From an uncultured Oscillospiraceae bacterium (GTDB lineage Bacteria; Bacillota; Clostridia; Oscillospirales; Acutalibacteraceae), in NCBI GenBank assembly GCA_900547275.1, contig URGA01000037.1, positions 1 through 18,447 on the forward strand: a DNA stretch of 18,447 nucleotides, given 5' to 3'. Positions within the stretch are counted from its first letter, which is position 1. Each line of letters opens with the position of its first letter. Of the stretch, positions 14,741 to 18,447 are shown piece by piece. Under the pieces are notes generated by a model that saw only the letters and a list, made by a program, of their open reading frames with translations, ran no database searches and had not been told where the DNA came from. Made by a program: the position numbers and the translations under genes.

Positions 14741-14769
14741 ATTTTATAATAAAATATGGCCGATGTCAA
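14741..14769 (-). promoter_or_regulatory. Promoter of the acn-icd-rex operon
   Basis: On the minus strand, TTGACA (14764-14769), exactly 17 nt and TAAAAT (14741-14746) match the sigma-A consensus at 11 of 12 positions. No comparable promoter was seen before icd, rex or the last gene, supporting a single operon. Confidence 0.85.
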
Positions 14770-14804
14770 TTATTTAAGTATTTAATTCATATTTAATTAT
14801 AATA

Positions 14805-14833
14805 TTGAATTTCTTGCCGCTCTATGGTAAAAT
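14805..14833 (+). promoter_or_regulatory. Promoter of the tepA-ylzJ-uppP-like-ftsK group
   Basis: TTGAAT (14805-14810), a 17-nt spacer and TAAAAT (14828-14833) preceded by TGG (extended -10) form a strong candidate. The expected start, near 14840, leaves a leader of about 43 nt before the ATG at 14883. Confidence 0.7.
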
Positions 14834-14882
14834 TATCGTTGTATATGAATATTTTGGGCATACTAAAATCGGATGTGATAGT

Positions 14883-15602
14883 ATGTCAGAAGAAGAAAAA
14901 GAAATTAACGAAAATCAGGGTGAGGCACCCGCTGCTCCGGACTTTCAGACCGGCTCAATTACGGTGGAAAAAAACGGTCATTTTATTCATTGTCTGACTA
15001 TTATAGGTCAGATTGAAGGCCATTATATTCTGCCAAGCCAGAACAAAACAACTAAGTATGAACACGTAATCCCTCAGCTTGTGGCTATAGAAGAGAGCAG
15101 AGACGTTGAAGGACTGCTGATAATTCTGAATACGGTTGGCGGAGACGTTGAGGCTGGTCTTGCAATTGCGGAACTGCTTTCAACAATGAAAACCCCGACG
15201 GCTTCCCTTGTTCTCGGCGGCGGCCACTCAATCGGCGTGCCTTTAGCCGTTTCCTGCAACCGAAGTTTTATTGTGCCCAGCGCAACAATGACTGTTCACC
15301 CCGTCAGAATGAACGGGCTTGTACTCGGCGTGCCCCAAACGCTCTCTTATTTTGAAAAAATGCAGGAGAGAATAGTCAGATTTATTGAGAACAATGCTAA
15401 AATTGACGCTGAAACATTTCGCTCTCTTATGATGAAAACAGGGGAACTTGTTATGGACGTCGGAACTGTTCTCGACGGTGAAGGCGCTGTTAAATGCGGC
15501 CTTATCGACGAACTGGGAGGACTGTCGGACGCCTTGGATTTTCTCAATAGAACTATCGAGGAGGGAGCGGAAAATGCTGTGGACGATAATAAGTCAAAAT
15601 GA
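14883..15602 (+). CDS. tepA: TepA-like ClpP-fold serine protease
   Basis: A 239-residue ClpP/crotonase-fold protein of the TepA (YmfB) branch. In Bacillus the homologue has been linked to protein translocation and to degradation of spore proteins in outgrowth. After a roughly 25-residue acidic, disordered-looking tail comes the core: LLIILNTVGGDVEAGLAIAELL (about 78-99, the oxyanion-strand region), GGGHSIGVPLAVS with the nucleophile S116, and TMTVHPVRM with H139. D192 is the best candidate for the acidic triad member, near the C-terminal GAVKCGLIDELGG. The ATG at 14883 follows GGATGTGAT, one mismatch from the ideal ribosome binding site; an in-frame start at 14805 coincides with the promoter. 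Its position before ylzJ-like and ftsK genes matches Bacillus tepA-ylzJ-spoIIIE and supports the call. Confidence 0.88.
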   Translation: MSEEEKEINENQGEAPAAPDFQTGSITVEKNGHFIHCLTIIGQIEGHYILPSQNKTTKYEHVIPQLVAIEESRDVEGLLIILNTVGGDVEAGLAIAELLSTMKTPTASLVLGGGHSIGVPLAVSCNRSFIVPSATMTVHPVRMNGLVLGVPQTLSYFEKMQERIVRFIENNAKIDAETFRSLMMKTGELVMDVGTVLDGEGAVKCGLIDELGGLSDALDFLNRTIEEGAENAVDDNKSK

Positions 15603-15822
15603 TATGTTTTATTCTGCTGAGAATTACACTGCGCCGGCAAATGCCGAACTGCGTTCCAGCAATCCGTTTGACTATTTGAATAACGGTTACTTCCTTGATA
15701 ACGCTTCTTTATACGGAGGACAAAATCGTGTGGTTTTTAACTGCGATATTTCAGGCCGTAGGACAGGCAGTAACGTGGGTACTGCCTGTTTCGGAAACAG
15801 GCCATTCATCAATATTCCATGA
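15574..15822 (+). CDS. YlzJ-like small protein
   Basis: An 82-residue reading frame starting at ATG 15574 with a strong GAGGAGGG ribosome binding site (15558-15565). The opening MLWTIISQNDMFYS matches the start of YlzJ-like proteins, and SSNPFDYLNNGYFLDN (about 28-43) resembles their conserved 's(T/N)P.dYL...Y..G' C-terminal block. The middle is shorter than in Bacillus YlzJ. It overlaps the end of tepA by 29 nt and runs 95 nt into the next gene in another frame, so its last 25-30 residues may not be conserved. Position between tepA and ftsK is as in Bacillus. The family has no established function. A longer in-frame extension upstream lies wholly within tepA and is rejected. Confidence 0.55.
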   Translation: MLWTIISQNDMFYSAENYTAPANAELRSSNPFDYLNNGYFLDNASLYGGQNRVVFNCDISGRRTGSNVGTACFGNRPFINIP

Positions 15823-16594
15823 CTTTTCAGGCAGATTTTCCGGTAATGTCAGTGAGCTTACCGGACTTGTACATATTGGAATCGCGCTTGGATTTATAAT
15901 TGTTTTTTACAAACTCTTTATAAAACTCGGCGCAGAGTTTTTTATGGGCTGGAAAGAGCTTTTTACAAAAAAATTAAATCGAAAAGAAACAAGCGGATTA
16001 CGCCGTTTCATGTATTTCTCTTTTATTGCGCTTATTCCAATGCTTTTTCTTTTCATTCCGGCAGGGCAGAAATTCTTCAATGTTTACGGTTTGCTGAATG
16101 CTACCGGATATAATAAAACGCTCCTTGATGACGGAGTTTTCTTCGCAATTACGGGATTACTGCTCCTTTTTGCGTCTGTCCAGTTAAAGAAAAGACTTAA
16201 TAATAAGCAGTTCACACTGCCTGTTGCAATCGCTGTGGGTTTTGCCGCGGCTGTGTCACTGCCGATTTCAGGTCTTTCGCTTGTGGCAACGGTATTCTGC
16301 CTGTCCGTTATCATGGGAGTATCTAAAAAGCAGGCGTTTCGTTTTGCGGCAGTTCTTTCAGTTCCGACGCTGATAGTTCTCGGTATTTCCGAGATATGCA
16401 CTTGCGTTACATATGTCAATATTTTTGCCGGTGTTCTGGCAGTTGTACTGTCGGCGGCGGCTTCGTTTTTTGTTATCAAGCTGATGCTTTGGATAGTAAA
16501 TAACGCCAAACTTCAGCCCTTTATGTATTATAATTTTTCCGTTGGTGGATTATGCGCCATTATCGGATTAATAGAGATATTTGTAAGAAAATAA
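15728..16594 (+). CDS. UppP-family membrane protein lacking key catalytic residues
   Basis: A 288-residue integral membrane protein with about seven or eight hydrophobic segments, alignable with undecaprenyl-diphosphate phosphatase (UppP/BacA). The LPVSETGH block (19-26) corresponds to the family LPVSSTGH, and MGVSKKQAFRFAAVLSVP (about 196-213) to its MGVSR...F..AVP stretch. Residues known to be needed in E. coli UppP are changed: E17 is Q13, E21 is W17, S27 is E23, and R174 in PGxSR is L185 (SGLSL); H30 is kept as H26. It is therefore unlikely to be an ordinary UppP and may bind lipid, move it, or do something else. The start is GTG with GGAGGA seven nt upstream. It sits between the ylzJ-like gene and ftsK. 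Confidence 0.75.
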   Translation: MWFLTAIFQAVGQAVTWVLPVSETGHSSIFHDFSGRFSGNVSELTGLVHIGIALGFIIVFYKLFIKLGAEFFMGWKELFTKKLNRKETSGLRRFMYFSFIALIPMLFLFIPAGQKFFNVYGLLNATGYNKTLLDDGVFFAITGLLLLFASVQLKKRLNNKQFTLPVAIAVGFAAAVSLPISGLSLVATVFCLSVIMGVSKKQAFRFAAVLSVPTLIVLGISEICTCVTYVNIFAGVLAVVLSAAASFFVIKLMLWIVNNAKLQPFMYYNFSVGGLCAIIGLIEIFVRK

Positions 16595-16604
16595 GAGGTA
16601 AAAA

Positions 16605-18447
16605 ATGGCGAACGTACAAAAGAAAAATGAAAGAGGCGACAGAAGGGACGCCAGAAAAAATCAGCGCAAAAATCCTTCCGCAAAAAAAGCAGCGGAGGAA
16701 CAAAGGCGCCTTGAATACGAAAAGAAAAGCGCGGATATAAGCCGCATAGTCGGTGTTGCAGTTTTTGCAGTTTCCGTTATCTTCTTTTTTATCGCAGTAA
16801 TCAGCGGCGACGGTTTCTGGAATATTCTTCACAATGTATATCTGGGCCTTTTCGGATTGCTGGCGGCGATAATTTTTCCGCTCCTTGCAATTGCTGTTAC
16901 TGTGTTCTATTCAATTAAAAATCCACAGCCGCATAAGATGATTTCAAAAGGCATCGAAAGCGTTATCATGGTTCTGCTGATTGCGGCGCTGATACATATT
17001 GCCAGAAATGACGGCGGCGCAGAGTTTCTTGCCACGCTGAAAAGCAGTTATCTTGAAGCTACAACAACTTTCAACGGCGGCTTTTTCGGCGCGCTTATAG
17101 GCTGGGTTCTTCTTACATTCGGCAAAGCTCCTGCGGTAATCGTAGACTTGGTGCTTATATTTGTAGATTTTATGCTGCTTTCAGGTATTACGATTATCCA
17201 GTTCTTTAAGGGTGCTGCTAAGCCTGCAAAAGCGGCTTATGACAAGGCTGCTCCTGTTATCGAAGAAAAACTCGAACAGCGCAGAAACAGAGGAAGTATT
17301 GACGTTCCGCTTGACATCGATGCTCCTGTTGAAACAGATAAAAAGTCAACGAGACAAAGCAAAAAGTCAGACGATGCTGACGACGAAACAAAACGTCTTA
17401 TTGATGAAATAAACGCTGCTACAGCTAAAAATCGCCAGGAAAGAGAAGCCAAAAAAGGCGCTAAGAGTAAATCTATTGACGAAATCGTTGAGCACGCTTC
17501 AGAGAAAAACGAGAAAGAACAGAAGCAGGAAAGCGGCCCTTCCGATGAGACTTTTACTGTTACAGACGCTCAAATGGAAGCGGGAGTTAACGATTATAAA
17601 CTGCCCTCAGTAGATCTCCTCTCTAAACCTGCAAATAAATCAATTAAAGATGTAAGCGGCGAACTGAAATCAAACGCTCAGCGCCTTATTGATACACTTC
17701 ATTCGTTTAACGTTGATGCAACTATTACAGATATCAGCAGGGGACCGACAGTAACTCGCTATGAGTTGAAACCGGCCGCGGGTATTCGTATTTCTAAGAT
17801 TACAAATCTTGCGGACGATATTGCGTTAAATCTTGCGGCTACTCACGTTCGTATTGAGGCTCCGATTCCCGGTAAAGCCGCAGTCGGTATTGAAGTGCCT
17901 AATATTACTAAGAGCGGCGTTTCAATGCGCGAACTTATAGATAATCCTGAATTTTCAGCTCAGAAATCGCTTCTTTCAGCCGGTCTCGGCCGCGACATTT
18001 CTGGTGATGCCGTTTACTGCGACATTGCTAAGATGCCCCATCTCCTTATTGCCGGTACAACAGGTTCCGGTAAATCAGTCTGCATGAATTCGATTATCGT
18101 TTCAATCCTTTATCGTGCAAAACCAGACGAAGTAAAGCTTCTTCTTATCGACCCGAAAAAGGTTGAATTCAGCAAGTATGCCGGAATACCCCATCTTCTT
18201 GTACCCGTTGTTACCGACCCCAGAAAAGCGGCAGGTGCGCTTGGCTGGGCAGTTTCAGAAATGCTCAAGCGTTACCAGATGTTCAGCGATACCGGCGTTA
18301 GAGATATTGAGGGATACAATAAGTACGTCAAAAAGCACGACGATATGCAGCCGATGCCTAAAATCGTTATTTGCATCGACGAGTTGTCTGACCTTATGAT
18401 GGCGGCTCCCAAAGAAATTGAAGATTCAATTTGCCGTCTCAACCTCT
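16605..18447 (+). CDS. FtsK/SpoIIIE-family DNA translocase (partial, 3' end outside the window)
   Basis: The first 614 codons of a septal DNA translocase that pumps chromosomal DNA at division or sporulation. The basic N-terminal tail (about 1-43) is followed by four or five membrane segments (about 45-200). A charged, low-complexity linker (about 210-340) comes next, then the alpha/beta domains of the motor. The Walker A motif GTTGSGKS begins near residue 484, and the Walker B-type VICIDEL lies around 588-594. LLLIDPKKVEFSKYAGIPHLL is the family block between them. The C-terminal gamma (winged-helix) domain is not in the window. The ATG follows AGAGGT at 16594-16599, directly at the end of the UppP-like gene. 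Whether it is FtsK or SpoIIIE cannot be told, but the tepA-ylzJ context resembles spoIIIE. Confidence 0.95.
   Translation, partial: MANVQKKNERGDRRDARKNQRKNPSAKKAAEEQRRLEYEKKSADISRIVGVAVFAVSVIFFFIAVISGDGFWNILHNVYLGLFGLLAAIIFPLLAIAVTVFYSIKNPQPHKMISKGIESVIMVLLIAALIHIARNDGGAEFLATLKSSYLEATTTFNGGFFGALIGWVLLTFGKAPAVIVDLVLIFVDFMLLSGITIIQFFKGAAKPAKAAYDKAAPVIEEKLEQRRNRGSIDVPLDIDAPVETDKKSTRQSKKSDDADDETKRLIDEINAATAKNRQEREAKKGAKSKSIDEIVEHASEKNEKEQKQESGPSDETFTVTDAQMEAGVNDYKLPSVDLLSKPANKSIKDVSGELKSNAQRLIDTLHSFNVDATITDISRGPTVTRYELKPAAGIRISKITNLADDIALNLAATHVRIEAPIPGKAAVGIEVPNITKSGVSMRELIDNPEFSAQKSLLSAGLGRDISGDAVYCDIAKMPHLLIAGTTGSGKSVCMNSIIVSILYRAKPDEVKLLLIDPKKVEFSKYAGIPHLLVPVVTDPRKAAGALGWAVSEMLKRYQMFSDTGVRDIEGYNKYVKKHDDMQPMPKIVICIDELSDLMMAAPKEIEDSICRLNL

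Noticed and set aside
15448..15573. Upstream extension of the YlzJ-like frame
   Set aside because: It lies entirely within tepA coding sequence, and a strong ribosome binding site precedes the internal ATG at 15574.
1..18447. Mobile elements, CRISPR arrays, toxin-antitoxin pairs, defence islands, tRNA or rRNA genes
   Set aside because: No transposase, integrase, regularly spaced repeats, defence-type domains, or cloverleaf sequences were recognised anywhere in the window.

Overview
The window looks like a chromosomal segment from an anaerobic, fermentative, low-to-mid GC Firmicute, most likely class Clostridia near the Ruminococcaceae/Oscillospiraceae. The pointers are mixed-acid fermentation genes (acetate kinase, L-lactate dehydrogenase), a Rex redox repressor, strong Firmicute-type ribosome binding sites with several TTG/GTG starts, and a tepA - ylzJ-like - ftsK/spoIIIE order that recalls the Bacillus tepA-ylzJ-spoIIIE cluster. 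Taxonomy is inferred from gene content and protein style only. No CRISPR array, rRNA, tRNA, insertion sequence or phage module was seen. Most of the window is conserved core genome.

Layout. (1) 11-5105, plus strand: acetate kinase (ackA), a PC4/YdbC-like small protein, then after a terminator-like hairpin alaS, a HIT protein and a phosphoribosyltransferase; the last three are tightly packed. (2) 5182-6162: a monocistronic ldh with its own promoter, a dyad resembling a Rex operator, and a strong terminator. (3) 6171-8090: a visibly AT-richer accessory patch holding a DUF1835/DUF3658 gene (minus strand), a 406-nt gene-free stretch with inverted repeats, and a YcxB-like gene broken by one in-frame TAG. 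(4) 8057-10178: a divergent LysR regulator / YeiH-type membrane protein pair, flanked by bidirectional terminators. (5) 14769 down to 10186, minus strand: an acn-icd-rex-hypothetical operon behind a near-consensus promoter. (6) 14805-18447, plus strand: tepA-like ClpP-fold protease, YlzJ-like small protein, a UppP-family membrane protein lacking key catalytic residues, and ftsK/spoIIIE, which runs off the window.

How it fits together. AckA makes ATP and acetate, Ldh re-oxidises NADH at pyruvate, and aconitase plus isocitrate dehydrogenase form the oxidative arm that supplies 2-oxoglutarate while making reduced cofactor. Rex senses NADH/NAD+, so its position as third gene of the acn-icd operon, with dyads of the TTGT...ACAA type at both the acn and ldh promoters, suggests a local redox circuit. 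This is inference: both dyads have a half-site spacing one base off the 18-bp Rex consensus.

I did not find a clearly new system. The items most worth a second look are the UppP-like protein without its catalytic glutamates and arginine, the rex-linked NHL/beta-propeller-like unknown protein, the amber-interrupted YcxB-like gene, and the inverted-repeat region at 7234-7387.
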